Assembly (NCBI GenBank): GCA_023213395.1
Contig: CM041465.1
Coordinates: 56,737,741 to 56,801,740 of the forward strand
Length of the DNA: 64,000 nucleotides
From: Cycas panzhihuaensis
Taxonomy: Eukaryota; Cycadophyta
Direction: 5' to 3'
Each line of letters starts with the position of its first letter. Position 1 is the first letter of the stretch. The notes beneath the pieces are model-generated. The model did not search any database and was not told where the DNA came from. It saw only the letters and a program-made list of their open reading frames with translations. A program made the translations under genes and the position numbers. Shown here one piece after another: positions 45,295 to 59,899 of this stretch.

Positions 45295-47325
45295 GATAGG
45301 GTCACTAAATAAAGGGATATGGTGAGAATCAACTGATCAACAAAAGGACTCAGGCATGCATGAAAATATGACTGAAACAATAAGCAAACTTAGTCCTTAG
45401 AAATGATCATGTACTAGTATCTCAACTCCATTTGAAATCTGCCCAAAGTGGTAGCCATACCAAGTGGGTTTTAATTATGATTGAGACCACAATAGGTCTA
45501 AACAACTAGGTTCAAATGTCCCAAATGGCCCATACGTATGGACCTAACCTACCAATCATAGGTGGGGATGAGGCTATCATGCAACCTACCCTTAATGCCA
45601 AGAAGGTGGTAGGAGATATACCCCCTTAAAATGGTTTTTCTTTTTTTTCATCTTCCTTTTTTTTTTCTCTTTTCTTCTTTTCTTTTTCTTTCCTTTTTTT
45701 TTATGTCCCTTTTTGGGCTTTTTATATTTTTTTTCTTCTTTTTCTTTTGGTTTCAAGAGGGTATATATATATATATAGTAACTTGGGTGGTATGAGGTAG
45801 GTGTAAAGGTGAATTAGACCATGAGGATACTAAGAGATCTTTCCATGTCAATGATACTTTAATAAAGAGTAGCACCAAGCCATGAGTACCTAATGGAGAA
45901 GGTCAAACTGTGGAACACAATGGCCAAGTCATGAGACGATCTTGAGTGTCCATTGTAGGGTATACATGGAGTAGGGTCTTTAGGTCAATGAACATAAAGA
46001 ATGAGGACTACTAATTACAATAGGGATGGGGTACCAAAAGCTTATGTTTGAGTTACAAATAAATGGAATGTTATACAAGTGAAACCAGGAAGGTGAAAGA
46101 ATCGCCATAGGTCAAGAGAGTGTTATTCTATGAGTGGGATTATATACAAACAATGACTAGTGAAGTGGAAGCCAAGGGCACCCATAAAGCTCAGTTGATC
46201 ATCAAAGAGATGACAGGAGAGACCTACAGGCTGATTGCATGGTCAAGGAGAGGTTGAGCTATGAATACTAAACCAAAGGTGTAATATGTGCATAAAAAGC
46301 TTTCTTGAGAAATAATGAAAATGAGATGGACAATGAGAAAACGGGGGTCAAGTGGTGCTTAGAATATAATGGCCCAATGTGGGCATAAGATAAGTGATCA
46401 GGGTGGTGATATGGTCCTATGGACTGTAAACACTAATACAGGATAAGATAGGTCATCAAGAGGTTTAAAAGGCTCTCTTCTAGTATGGTAGAAGGCCATT
46501 AATGTCATGCACTAATGGAAAAAAAGTGGGGAATTGGGCATGAAAGAGCTATAAGCCAAATGGGTGTAACATGGGCATTAGGATGACCATGGCAATGATG
46601 TGATTTGAAAGGAAGAAGAAGGGGATTAAACTGAAGTTATATGACTAACTTGAAGTCATCTATATATTCAAGTTTCCTATAGAATTTGATTTTATTTTCA
46701 GTGCTGTCCTTAGGATTCTAAGAGAAACCTTACTCTACCTATTTTTTCCCCTACATTCCTAAGCTCACCATTCATAAGCAAACCATTGAATCATTGCATG
46801 GATAGAGCTATTAGATCCAAACTATCAAGATGGTCATAGTGCACCCAGACTCGGTGAGTGGATTTTGTTTATATATTTTATTTTTTAAGTTTTATAATTG
46901 TGTAACTTCTATAGGCAGGATGTGCCCATTTAGATAAAATATGGCTAAATATGGCTCGTTTGGGGCCTCATTTTGGGCTAAATTGGGGTATTTTGATGCC
47001 CTGGTCTTAATGGGTAGGTTGTTCTACCCAATTATGAAAATTTTTGTTGGTTTTTTTAGGTTTTAGGGTTTTTATAGCGTAACACATTTATTCATAGTAC
47101 CATAAATTCTTATAGGAATTCCTTGTGGTACCATAACTATATTTGTGGTATAGTAACATTATCTATGGTAGCACAAAAACATCCATAGTATAGACCTAGT
47201 TTTCATAAGATTTTATTTCTCTTCTAAAAATCTCTTAAAAAATTAATGTTTTAGATTATCAGCTTGCCTAGGATGGGCTTAGGTGTGTTGTGATTGACTT
47301 ATTAACTTCTTATATATTTTTATAG
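45295..47325. other. Spacer between aRNH and PMD gene, element D
   Basis: Non-coding by eye. Contains a C/T-rich low-complexity stretch (45640-45755), a short TA run near 45764, and a GTGGTACC/GGTATAG block at 47090-47190 like that in the LTRs of units A-C. Just before 47326 lies a TTATTAAC branch-like motif and a TTTTTATAG acceptor. Confidence 0.45.
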
Positions 47326-49290
<1,965 letters not shown>

Positions 49291-49346
49291 GATTATATAC
49301 TCTTGCAAGGATTCTAACTCCCCCATGACATGTTTTACTTATATCC

Positions 49347-49351
49347 ATATT
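49347..49351. repeat. Target-site duplication ATATT, left copy
   Basis: ATATT directly before the left LTR (49352) and again at 55343-55347 directly after the right LTR. Five of five bases match. Confidence 0.9.
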
Positions 49352-49714
49352 TGACATGATTAATGATTAGTCCTCCTTGCTTTGAGCATAAGTTTTCCCT
49401 TAGAAAGAAGAATCTTCAGGCTTCAGAGTTTTCCCAAGAAGTCAAGACCTGAATAAAGCTAGAGGAAAGCTAGGAAGGAATGTCTTCTCTTCTTTTTTCA
49501 TTAATTCCTTTGAAAGTTGTACATATTTATACAAACTCAAGTTAGTTTGTATATGAGATGTGTCATCTGTGTACTTAATTAATAATTAGGTACCATAAGT
49601 AACTTTTATAATGTTATGTATACCTAATTAACAATTAGGTACCCTAAATATCTTTTTATAATATTACTTTAGAAAACAAGACTAGGACTATACTCATTAG
49701 GACTACACTTATCA
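49352..49714 (-). repeat. Nested chromovirus 3' LTR
   Basis: 363 bases with TG/CA ends (minus strand TGATAAGTG to CATGTCA). It is preceded on the minus strand by the purine tract AAGTAGGGAGGAAA at 49715-49728. Confidence 0.92.
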
Positions 49715-49728
49715 TTTCCTCCCTACTT
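49715..49728 (-). promoter_or_regulatory. Nested chromovirus polypurine tract
   Basis: AAGTAGGGAGGAAA on the minus strand, directly adjoining the 3' LTR. Confidence 0.85.
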
Positions 49729-49739
49729 AAAAAAAATTG

Positions 49740-50960
49740 GCCCCAATTTCTATTGAAGATGAGGAAAATATTCTTGGAGTGCTGATGCAAAGACCTATTT
49801 GGCTTTAGTGGGTAGAGTCCCTTTTCAACTAATGAGATATATGGTTGTAGTGTATTGTTACACTCGTCGATGTCGAGTGTCAAAAATAGTATCTTTAGAA
49901 AGAAGAGGCTAGAAATATGGAATTATATCAAGAGGATGAGTAGGAGGAGGTTCAACTTCCAAATGTGATACCACATATAACTTGAGTTGATTAATATTAA
50001 CAACATCATGAATACCCAGATAAGTAGGGAGATCAAGGCAAAAAGCATTTGGTCCTATTACTTGAAGGATAGTATAGGGGCCAAACTAAATAGGTTTAAG
50101 CTTATGGTGATGCTTAAATTATTTGTGATCAAGTCAAAGCCAAACTTGATCGCTAACCTTAATGGAACTTGTAGAATGATATTGATCTTGAGCAAATTTA
50201 TATTTGACCTATGTTTGATAAAGTATCTGGCTAATCTTACAATGTAGTTTGGTAAAAGGAAATAGCTTTTTGTTGTTCCTTTTATTCATGCCCTACCACA
50301 AAAGGAGGTACAACAAGGGAGAGTTCATAAGGAGCAAGTGGTCAATATCCATAGCAAACTTCGAAGATAGATTGTCCAAGAGAAACGTGAGTTGCTCAAT
50401 TATAACTATGTTGGATATGATGAAGATGTGTATCCCATTATTTATTACTATATTGGTAAATACGAAATGCATGCACCAAGGTGTAATTTACCACTTCTAT
50501 TTATCCATTAGTATGAGGATGGAATGATGTGGAAAATTTTAGTTGACAACCAAGCATCTTTCAAAGAAATTTCCAAAACTGGCTAAAAAATCTATTATCC
50601 TTGTCAAAAATTATAGAAAGGGGAAGTCCATAATAAGTCCAAACATATTGAAAAAATAAGTCTACTATATGGTGAGCAGAAATATTTTTTGTATAGGGAA
50701 TAAAAATTACCATTTTAGAAAACCTATAAACAATGATGAATATATAGTCGTGACCATGCTAAGTTGTAGAAAGGCCACTAACGAAGTCCATCAAAATAGA
50801 TTCCCATGGTCCACTAGGAATAGGAAGTGGCTAATAAAGTCCAAGTTTATGATTAGATTGTTTAGACTAACTGTAGAGAGAGCAATGTTGTACATAATCT
50901 CCAACTATATTTTGCATTGAAGGCTAATAAAAATATAGTTGAAGATGTTGAAGAGTTTTA
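49740..50960 (-). pseudogene. Nested chromovirus integrase and chromodomain
   Basis: Minus-strand blocks in order: YIFIIVYRFSKMVIFIPY, IIFDKDNRFFSQFW (second Asp), HPHTNGxIEVVNYTLVHAF (Glu kept), HIQHSYNYAIHVSLGQSIFE, then VWLCLDHK, FGPYTILQVIGPNAFCLDLP and INQLKLYV of the C-terminal domain. A degenerate chromodomain follows near 49860-49750 (IYLISWKGTLPTKAK, LQEYFPHL). The first Asp region is unclear (FDGLRS after a frameshift). Chromodomains direct integration into marked chromatin. Stops and frameshifts make it inactive. Confidence 0.85.
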
Positions 50961-51199
50961 TGCATTCTAAAATATCTACCATAAGTTAAAGAATGATCTT
51001 ATTTAAGTATCTATTATTGTAGAGTGCCCATTAGAACACATAGACAATTTACTTTATAGTGGAGTCTATTTTTGAGATGATAATCTAAAAAAGGCTCAAG
51101 ATTTGTTTGTGTGGGCTAAGATAAAATAGTAAGGATAGGACCAAAGTGGGGATCAAAAGGAAGCAACTGTTACCATTCCAAATATGGACTGAGTGTGGT

Positions 51200-52440
51200 G
51201 TTGAGGAATGAGGCTAAGGCTAGGGTAGGAGGTCAGTTGAGGAAATCAACTACTTTGTTAGAAACTCCTTTCTTATATTTAATGACTAGTTGAAATTATT
51301 GAATATTAGAAGCCCATTTAAGATGTCTATGTTCTTGGATTTTGGATTGGGAGTTAAGAAATTATAATGGTTGGTGATTAGTATGAATAATGGTTTCATT
51401 GCCTAGGAGAAAGTGTCTCCAATGACGTAGAGCTTAGACAAGGGCATAAGTACTGTAATTGAGTTTGGCCTAGGAAAAGATTTTAAAATGATAAGCAATA
51501 GGATGTCTTCCCTACTTGAATGGCACCAAGGGAAAATTGGGAAGCATCAGTTTCTAATTTAAAGGGTTGAGTGAGACTTATAAGATGAAGAATAAGTGCA
51601 GTACAAAGGGTAATTTTGAGTTCTTAGAAAGCGGATTTAGAAGAGAAGTTCCAAAAAAAACTTATAGAATTTTTGGTAAGAATGTTGAGAGGATGTACAA
51701 TGCTAGAAAAGTGAGAAATGAATTTCCTATAAAAGTTAATAGAACCCAAAAAACTTTTGAGCTCAGTTAGAGTAGAAGGGGTTATCCATTGCTAAATTAT
51801 TCAGGCATTTTCTAGATCAACATGGATGTCATTTTCATTGATGATGAATCCTGGATAAGAGATAGATTTTTGTATGAAGAAACATTATTTAAATTTGGCT
51901 TTGAGATGATGTTGTAGTAATAAAGCCATGACTATATCAACATGATGTAGATATACTTCCAAATTGTTGCTAAAGACCAAGATATCATCAAAATATACAA
52001 TGACAATTTTACCCAAATGAGGGCAAAATGTATCATTGATAAGTTGTATAAAAGTAGCAGGAGCATAGTCAAACCAAAAGGCAAGACTAGCCACTTATAA
52101 AGGCCATTTTGAGTCTTGAAGGTTGTTTTCCATGTGTCCTAAGCATTGACCTGAACTTGATGGTATCCAGAGGCTAAGTCAATCTTTGTAAAATATTTGG
52201 CTCCTTTGAGATGATCTAATAAATCATCAATGTGTGGCAGTGGATATCAATTTTTAACAGTGATTTTGTTAAGAGCTTGATAGTCAATATACAAATGACA
52301 TTCTTTATTCTTTTTTAGAATGAGAATTGCAGGTGAACCACAAGGAGAATAGTTAGGTTGAATTTTACCTTCATCAATCAGCTAAGCCAATTATCTCTCT
52401 AATTTAGCACATGTAAGAGGAGTAGTGTAATAGTGTGAAT
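51200..52440 (-). pseudogene. Nested chromovirus reverse transcriptase and RNase H
   Basis: RT reads [74 protein letters not shown], a PFGL block in a shifted frame, and [28 protein letters not shown] with both active-site Asp (52094-51885). RNase H retains its first Asp (LETDASQFSLGAI), unlike the Tat-like copies in this window, then decays. Sits between protease and integrase as in chromoviruses. Confidence 0.88.
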
Positions 52441-52744
52441 GTTGCATAGCACACATGGGAGATAGTCCCTTAGGTTTTGCAAAAACATCAGAGTATGCAT
52501 CTAAAAGAGATTTTATTACTTTAGGAAATATCTTGGTATAATTTTCTTTTTCTTCTTGTCAGATTACACAAAGTACCATTTACTTAGAGGTGTTGGCAAG
52601 TTTGACTGTAAGATTGTCTATGATTATAACTAAGGATAGAGAAATACTATCTATTGAAGTTAGTTTATATACCTTTCCATTTTTATATAGTGTATAAGTG
52701 TTCTTATATACATCATATAAGGCTCATCAATTATGTTGATAAGA

Positions 52745-52933
52745 TCATCCCAAGAGAATGTTATTATAATCCATAGGAGCCACATCATAATCAATTATAT
52801 CTAGAAATGGTAGAATAGCAAAAGTAGCAGTATATATTTTATTGACCACCATTGTATGACTATTAGCTTTTACCCACCTAAGAGTATAAGGCTTAGGGTG
52901 TAACTTGGTCACTAATTGTAAAGAATCCACCAA
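52745..52933 (-). pseudogene. Nested chromovirus protease / pre-RT segment
   Basis: LVTKLHPKPYTLRWV, then the IIDYDVAPMDYNNILLG block, matches the C-terminal half of chromovirus aspartic protease, where VxPMDxxxILLG is typical. The catalytic D-S/T-G lies upstream in a decayed stretch and I could not read it. Confidence 0.75.
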
Positions 52934-53249
52934 TGATTAAGAGATCAAGTTCTCCATGCTTCCATTATCAATGATACAGAGAGCCAAGTGGTCCTTAATT
53001 TGACAATTTTGTCTAAAAAGTCTCTCTTATTAAGAAGCAGAATATTCAGTGGTCATTAGCACAAGATGTGGTTTTAGAGCTTGTAAATTAGGGATCTCTA
53101 TGACATCAATAGATTCTATTAGTGTCTAATGTTTAGTGATCAAGGTGCGAGATTTATGATGTGATCGATATTTAGCATCTATATGGCTTTGGCTCTTATG
53201 TAAAGAACAATATTTTTTTTATTAACCATATGTGGCACATTAAATGCCT

Positions 53250-53760
53250 TGGAGGTTGATGAAGATGTTAGAGATGGTCATGGTCTTTGTTGTAGTTTAT
53301 TTTTAATTTTAAGGGCAAATTAATAAGCAACTTCAAGTGTATGAATCTAAAGAATATCCATTTCATGCTATAAAGATGAAAAGAGACCTCTAATAAATTT
53401 CAATTTAAGAATGTAGTCAGGTTCAGAGACTACTAACCATATAGAAAGTTTGATAAACTCATCAATGTATTATTGAATTATTTAGCCTGCAACTTGTGAG
53501 AGGTAAAGCCAATGTGTAGTGAGTCCATCAATGTATCCCAAAGGATAGAATTGACTATGGACAACACTTTTGAATTCAGCCTAGGAAACAAGTGGTTTAT
53601 CACGAGAGTATACCTACCATAATGTTAGTGCCTGTTCTTCTATATGTACTTCAACAACAATTATTTTTTGTACCTTTGTGAATTACTATATCTTAAAATA
53701 GGCTTCCAGACTTCAAAGCCATACATCTAATTTATCTGTATTTATCATACCTTTAAAAAG
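53250..53760 (-). pseudogene. Nested chromovirus gag
   Basis: Minus-strand Gag core: KLDVWLxSLEAYFKI, VVEVHIEEQALTLW, AEFKSVVHSQFYPLGYIDGL, WLYLSQVAG, YIDEFIKLSIWLVV, LKLKFIRGLFSSL. This is the standard order of the Ty3 Gag capsid (retrotrans_gag). Several stops, mainly at expected Trp or Gln codons. A zinc knuckle is not clearly readable. Confidence 0.8.
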
Positions 53761-53989
53761 GATAATACTGATTTTAGCATCTGAATTGAATGGAGAATGA
53801 AGATGGTTGGATCGAAATGACTGTTGGGATGTTCTATTGGTGTAAGATTTGTTGAAACATGGTCATCATGATTATGACCAAATTTTGCTAAAAAGTTTAA
53901 GCATCTTGATGTTGATCATGAGGCTCTTGTATTAAGAGTTCAATGATATCTAGGTGTGATTGATCCTCTTGATTAGGAGACATGATTCT

Positions 53990-54225
53990 ATGTGGGGTAC
54001 GCTTGCCTATGAAAAGGGCTTATGGTAATATGCCCGATCAACTACAAATATAAATTTGTATGGGGTATGCCTACCTATGAAGAGGGCTTATGGCAGTATG
54101 CCTAATTAAAGATAAAGGAGAAATTGTTTGGGGTACGCCTGCCTATAAAGAGGGCTTATGGCAATATGCATAATGAGCACAAAGGAAATTTGTACAAGGT
54201 ATGTTTGCCTATGAAGACGGCTTAT

Positions 54226-54229
<4 letters not shown>
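53990..54229. repeat. Minisatellite, four copies of about 68 bases
   Basis: Units begin near 53994, 54062, 54130 and 54196 with GGGGTAxGCxTGCCTATGAA and contain GGGCTTATGGxAATATGC. They lie in the leader of the nested chromovirus, directly before a TA/TG microsatellite. Confidence 0.85.
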
Positions 54230-54316
<87 letters not shown>

Positions 54317-54337
54317 GTGTGTGTGTGTGTGTGTGTG
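54229..54337. repeat. Compound (AT)n(GT)n microsatellite
   Basis: AT repeats to about 54272, then GT repeats with two interruptions (GTATGTATG) to 54337, in the leader of the nested chromovirus. Confidence 0.9.
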
Positions 54338-54963
54338 GAGCCTAAAAAACTTGAGAATATGAAAGGTAGAAAAATTTTCCTAGAAAAAAATTTCTTTTAG
54401 GCCTGAAAGTATAGTTTCATATGGATGTATGGTCATGCAGAAACGTATGACCAAAAATTGAAATGGATCTCAAATGAAAGGTATTTGAGTTGTCTATTGG
54501 ATTCTGTAGTTAGTTTTTTGATTTGGCTATTTTGATTTGCAGATATTAGAGTTTAAAAGAATTTCAGTGACTAGGGTTTCAAAGCTATTTTTATGCATTT
54601 AAAAAAAATATAGAATTTAATACATCAAATCTATACTGAAAAGATAGATTTGTTTAATATGAATATCTTAAGACCAGTTTGAAATGATCTGCCTGACATT
54701 TTAAAGAGAAATCTGCATTTGTAACTTTAAACATGCACCCTTCATTTTTTAGTAATTTCTCAAAATTTTAGCGAGATTCTGGCCTCGATCCTTTGGAAAA
54801 ATCTGTTGGCCATACTATTATGCACCTACTGATAAATTTTCATTGATTTATGAGCACTTTTCTATTTGTCTACACAATTCTATATGGTGTTCATACCACT
54901 GTCTGTACACTTCTACAATGGCTAAAAAGAAATTCTTTTGGGTCTTCTTTAGGCAATTAACCT

Positions 54964-54978
54964 TGCTCTAATACCAAA
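54964..54978 (-). promoter_or_regulatory. Nested chromovirus primer-binding site
   Basis: On the minus strand TTGGTATTAGAGCAAGG stands just inside the 5' LTR. One base differs from the initiator Met tRNA complement TGGTATCAGAGC. Confidence 0.8.
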
Positions 54979-54980
54979 AT

Positions 54981-55342
54981 TGATATGATTATGATTATTC
55001 CTCCTTGCTTTGAGCACAAGTTTTTCCTAAGAAAGATGAATCTTTAAGCCTCAAAGTTTTCTCAAGAAGTCAAGATTTGAATAAAGCCAGAGGAAAGATA
55101 GAAAGGAATGTCTTCTCCCATTTTTTCATTGATTCCTTTAAAAGTTATACATATTTATATAAACTCAAGTTAGTTTGTATGTAAGACATATCATCTGTAT
55201 ACCTAATTAATAATTAGGTACCTTAAGTAACTTTTACAATCTTATGTATACTTAGTTGATAATTAGGTACCTTAAGTATCTTTTCACAATGTTGCTTTAG
55301 AAAAAAAGACTAAGACTATACTCACTAGCATTACACTTATCA
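54981..55342 (-). repeat. Nested chromovirus 5' LTR
   Basis: 362 bases, TG/CA ends, homologous to 49352-49714 throughout. Repeated TAATTAGGTACCxTAAGTA phrases occur in the AT-rich half of both LTRs. Confidence 0.92.
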
Positions 55343-55984
55343 ATATTGTACCCTTCCTTGTATATATGTATACAAGGACCACTCAATTCCCCAACATTCT
55401 TTTGTATGTTGGTGTACTAGTATATGGATATATATGCATGCATCCTATTATTTTTGTGTATCGATGTATGCTTTATTTTTCATGTATGTTTAAGTTGATA
55501 TTTGCTCTTGTGCATAACAACATAGCTCATACATGTATATATGGCATTATAGTTCATACACATAGCACTTAAAAACCACATGAAATAATATTACATAGTT
55601 GGCTACTAGTTTATACTCATGAAGTAGTTTCATGCCCTATTATGGGGCAAAACTTAGTCGATGGCCAGAGATGGTAGAGAGGTAGGGAATGTCATGTGGT
55701 GAGGCGTCCTCTATGGGGGTAACAAACCCACGGGAAAAAGTCGTTTAGGCTCATTTTGGAGCTAAGAGCCCACATAGGGAAGTATCCTTACCTATGGTGA
55801 AGGATGGGGTATAATGGGAGTGGCATGGTGCCTTGCCCTAGATGGGGGCACTTAGCACCATCATCAAAGGTAATTTAGGTTTATTTCATAGTAAGTTGGC
55901 AGTTTAAGCTCATATCAGAGCTTGTCGACAGTTTAGACTCATACCATAGCAAGTTGTCCCTCTACATTATAGGGTGAAGAGGTG
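55343..55984. other. Element D spacer after integrase
   Basis: Post-integrase spacer of element D, interrupted at 55343 by the nested insertion. Several TTTAGxCTCATxxxAGAGC phrases repeat at 55880-55950. No coding motif. Confidence 0.4.
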
Positions 55985-57190
55985 AACTATAAAACCTCTT
56001 AAAGAACTACCCATTGATGGCTTTCTCAAACTTAAGGCCTTCTAATGTAGTAATCTAATACATCCCATTGCCAAGGATCTTGATAACCATAAAGGGGCCA
56101 ACCCATTTAGAGCCAGAAATAAAGAGGTGATCATATAGATATTCTAGTTTGAGGACTTGGTCCCCAAGAAGTAGGGGTCATGGTCATAGGTGTTTATTAT
56201 ACATCTTTTGGGCTTTGACCATAGATTCTAAGTTGGCTTGGTAGGCAACAATGTGTTTGCAACAATGTGTTTTTCATCTAACACTTCAAGGTCAATGAGA
56301 TGGACTTAATGACACCACTCTTTATCTACAATCTCTTTAAGAGAAACCTATAAAGATGGGATTTCTACTTTGATCTGAAAAACTACTTCTAATTTATAGA
56401 CTAAGGAGAACAGTGTCATACTCATAGCTATCAGAATGGATGTTTGATAGGCCCACAAGGCCAAGTAGTGTTAGAGGTACCAATCCTATTAGGAGTGGGC
56501 AATGATCTTCATTAAAATATTAATCAAGGCCTTGTAAAAGGCTTCGATCTATCCATTGGCCTGAGGGTAATATGGGGAAGAGGTTTTGTGAGAAATTTTA
56601 AATTTCTCATAAATCTCATCTATCTCTTTATTATAGAATGGGGTCCTGTTATCAGTGATGAGGTCATCATGGACCTTGAACCTATAAATGATATGTTGGA
56701 ACACAAAAGTGATGATCATCTTACCCATAGTGGAAGAAAGAGAGATCTCCTCAACCCACTTGGTAAAGTATTCTATGGCTGCCAGAATAAACTTATGTTA
56801 CACTGAGGAAGGAGAGGTGATGACCCTAATGAGGTCAAGACCCCATTGGGAAAATGGCCATGGCGACATAATAGTATGTAATATCTCAAAGGGCTAGTGT
56901 ATGACACTAGAATGCTCTTGGAATTTATGACATCATTATGTATAAGCATGGGCATTCTTAAAAAGGATAGGCTAATAGAATCCCATGTGAAGGATTCTTT
57001 GCGCTATAAGTTAGCCCTTAAAGTAACCATTGCATTGTTATCATGGCATTTGAGAAGGACTTGGTTGGTTTCCTTAGGATTGACACAACAAAGGAGGATG
57101 TCATCAAATGATTATTTGTATAACACATCCTCGATGAAGAAGTATTATCAAGTAGAGGCTTTCATGTATAGCTTAAGCTTCTCACTGGTG
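55985..57190 (-). pseudogene. Tat-like integrase, element D
   Basis: Minus strand: SKWYGDIANYLTQQKYL, YMKASTR-YFFIEDVLYK, a decayed zinc finger, SQWGLDLIRVITSP (first Asp), FILAAIEYFTKW, DDLITDNRTPFYNKEIDE (second Asp), KISHKTSSPYYPQANG and IEAFYKALINIL (Glu kept). The C-terminal domain ends KWVGPFMVIKIL, EGLKFEKAIN, FFKRFY. Collinear with unit A integrase and lacks unit B's deletion. Stops and frameshifts around 57000-56900 and 56350-56100. Confidence 0.88.
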
Positions 57191-58960
57191 GTCATAAGGT
57201 ATTTTTGTTGAGTTAAATAATTGGCAATATCACCATACCATTTACTATTTTCCAACTTAGGCCCCTTAGTTTGTTGAAGGGAAAGGATTAGTTCCTCAGG
57301 TAGAGAGTCGTCAACTGGTGCATTTACAAAATTAGGGAGAGAGGCATAAACAAGTTACTCAGTCATGACCATGTCCTTTTTGGATTTATGGTTGGCAACC
57401 TTCAAGTTGTATTCTTAGAGGAGGATGGTTCATTTGTCTATTCTTCTTGCTAAATTAGATCATGTCATGAGCTAATATAATAGGTCTGATTGGATGATTA
57501 CATAAGTGGTGTTACCAAGTAGGTAATGCTAGAGCTTTTTGATGGCAAACACCAAAGCCAAGCACTCCTTTTCAGCTTGTGGGTAATTTACTTTGGTTGT
57601 GACGAGGGTCTGATTTATAAAATACATGGCTTTTTTGACCTTTAAATTGTCCTCTTGGGTGAGCATGATGTTGACGAATTCTTTAGTTGCTGAGGTGTAT
57701 GGGATGAAGGGCCAATCAAATTATGGTGGAGTTAATGTAGGAGCTAAGAGAAGGGCTTTCTTGAGCTCTTGGAAAGCTTCTTGGGGCTTGCAAGACCAAA
57801 TAAATGGGGTCCTCTTTTTAAGCAGGTTAGTTAGTTAACAACTTTGCATTGGTAGCAAAGCCCACTAAAAATTGCCTCAAGAAGCTTAAATGACCCAAAA
57901 ATAACTTGATTTATCATTGACTCTTAGGAGAAGGCATCTCTATTATGGCCTTGACCTTATTGGGGTTAGCTTGGATCCCTTGTTATGAAACTAGAAAACC
58001 CAATAATTTGTTGACCATAATTGTGAAGACGTATTTGAGTGGATTGAGGCTCGCATAATATTTGCTATACTTGAGGAATATCTTTCTGAGGTTGGTGGGA
58101 TGACTGGACCTCTTATGTGAAAGGCCCATTAAATAATCTATAAAAACCTCAAGAATCTTGTTAATGAGGTCATGGAAGATGAAATACATGGCTCATTCGT
58201 ATGTTACACTAATATTCTTGACACCAAAGGGCATAGCATTATAGGCAAATGTTCCCTAGGGAGTTGTGAGAGCAGTCTTGTGGTAGTCTTTAAGGGATAT
58301 CTAGATTTGATTATAACCTAAGAATTCATCCATTAATGACATGACTTCAAACCCCATGGTGTGATCAATGATTTGATTGATAAATGGGAGGGGGAAGTTA
58401 TCCTTGGGATAAGCATTATTAATATCCCTAAAATTTACACAAATCCATATGATCCCATTCCTTTTGGCCACCGGGACTATATTAGATACCCACTTAGGGT
58501 AATCTATAGAGGTGATAAGGCCAATATTATACAACTTTCAACCTTCATCTTCATCACAGTTGATAGTTTGGGGTGTAAGGGTCATTGTTTTTGTTTGATG
58601 AGCTAAGTACCTAGGATCATTATGAGGTTATAGGTGATAATGTCAAGATCGATGCTCTTCATGTTAGTATAGTCCCATACAAAAGCATCAAAAAACTCAT
58701 GAAAGAGTTCTATGTACTCCTTGACTTCCTAGGGGGAATATTTGACCCTAATCTTGATGACCTTATCAGAGGCAAGGATAATGTCCTTAGTTGCCCTGGC
58801 ACATAAATCATTCCCTTCTTCAAAATGGAGGGGGGTTTGGCTAATTGCTAAGTTAGGTAGAGCATCATGGTATTAGGGTTGGTTAAGGGTGAACCAATGG
58901 CCAAACACTTCTAGAAAATAACTTCTCATGTCTAGATGGTAGGTTGGGCAAAGATCCCAC
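57191..58960 (-). pseudogene. Reverse transcriptase and Ty3-type RNase H, element D
   Basis: RT motifs: HPKLSTVMKMKVE, YNIGLITSIDYPKWVSNI, PVAKRNGIIWICVNFRDI, NNAYPKDNFPLPFINQIID, FAYNAMPFGVKN. The active site reads VFIDYLMG, so the second catalytic Asp is Tyr. RNase H follows as WPFIPYTSATKEFVNIMLTQ, KVNYPQAEKECLALV and VIIQSDLLY, with the first Asp absent exactly as in unit B (YTSAT). A linker (ASLPNFVNAPVDDSLPEELIL) leads to integrase. Clear orthologue of 11417-13390. Confidence 0.9.
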
Positions 58961-59899
58961 TAGGTGATCTAACAAGGCTTCATCATTCTCATAATAATCT
59001 ACCCTATAGATAATCTTACTTGTAGGAAGTGAGGATATAGGTGGAATAGGCAAAAACTGATAACGATCAATTACTTAGTCGATATAGTGGAGACACTCTT
59101 GAGAAGAGTTGGAATTCACTAGCATAATGGGCATACCCCTCATTGGAGATGAAGGGCTCCCTAGTGGCTCTAGGTCATAAATGATGGATTCATCATAGGA
59201 AAACACTGAATTGGAATTGTCATCAGCATTAGGAGCCAAAGGATCTTGGCTTGGGCCTTCTAATGAGTGCCCTTGGGTCGATTAACCCCTCATATATCGA
59301 CCCAAATTAATGGTATGAAGTAAAAAGGGGATAACTAATGAAGTATCTAGTATATCGACTAAGGATTCATTAGCCATACACTAGGGGATCCTCCCTTGGA
59401 ATGTAGCTTGAATGGGAGGGGGAGATGGGTATCCTTCATATGGGGCAACCAACAAGTTGGGATGTAACTAATCCAGGTGCCCGTTATAGGGGATTTGAGA
59501 TGAATGGTGAGTCATCCTAGCTTGTAAATAGGGAGACTCCCATCCTGGGGGAGATTGAGGGGATTGAGGTTGAGAGGGGCTCAAAGAATAAGGATTCAGA
59601 TTGAAAGAGAATAAGGTGTCCACTTGGGATGTCTCTCCCATGGTGACATTAAGAAAAGCTACTTAGTAGAAGGGTTCTTCATAACCCTCATCATGAGACT
59701 TCTAATCACTAAGAATAATAAGGTAACCATAGCTTCTAATGCCAATAAGGGCAAAATGTACCAAATTTAGTTAAGGGGGAGGGGGTGGTCCTCCACTTTA
59801 TAGCGTGCTTCATCTTTAAAGAAAGCTATGATAGATGGATCTAAAGGATCCTCTTAACCATTCGTACCTCCAAAGATGGCTTGGCAAGCTTGGCGTGAT
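58961..59899 (-). pseudogene. Pre-RT region of element D
   Basis: Minus-strand stretch between protease and RT. It contains DYYENDEALLDHLVGSLPNL, matching the unit B segment before RT (FENDEALLEHLVGS), preceded by acidic and Pro/Ser-rich sequence (GPSLSPMRGMPIMLVNSN). Multiple stops. It shows that the open stretch at 11417-11750 in unit B belongs to this conserved linker. Confidence 0.7.

Larger units (their letters stand above)
49352..55342 (-). mobile_element. Nested chromovirus, full length, 5,991 bases
   Basis: Complete LTR-to-LTR Ty3/gypsy chromovirus on the minus strand, inserted in element D between integrase and PMD gene, with perfect target duplication ATATT. The LTRs (54981-55342 and 49352-49714) are about 86 percent identical by eye, so the insertion is old but younger than element D. 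Order on the minus strand: 5' LTR, primer-binding site, repeat-rich leader, Gag, protease, RT, RNase H, integrase, chromodomain, polypurine tract, 3' LTR. Confidence 0.93.
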
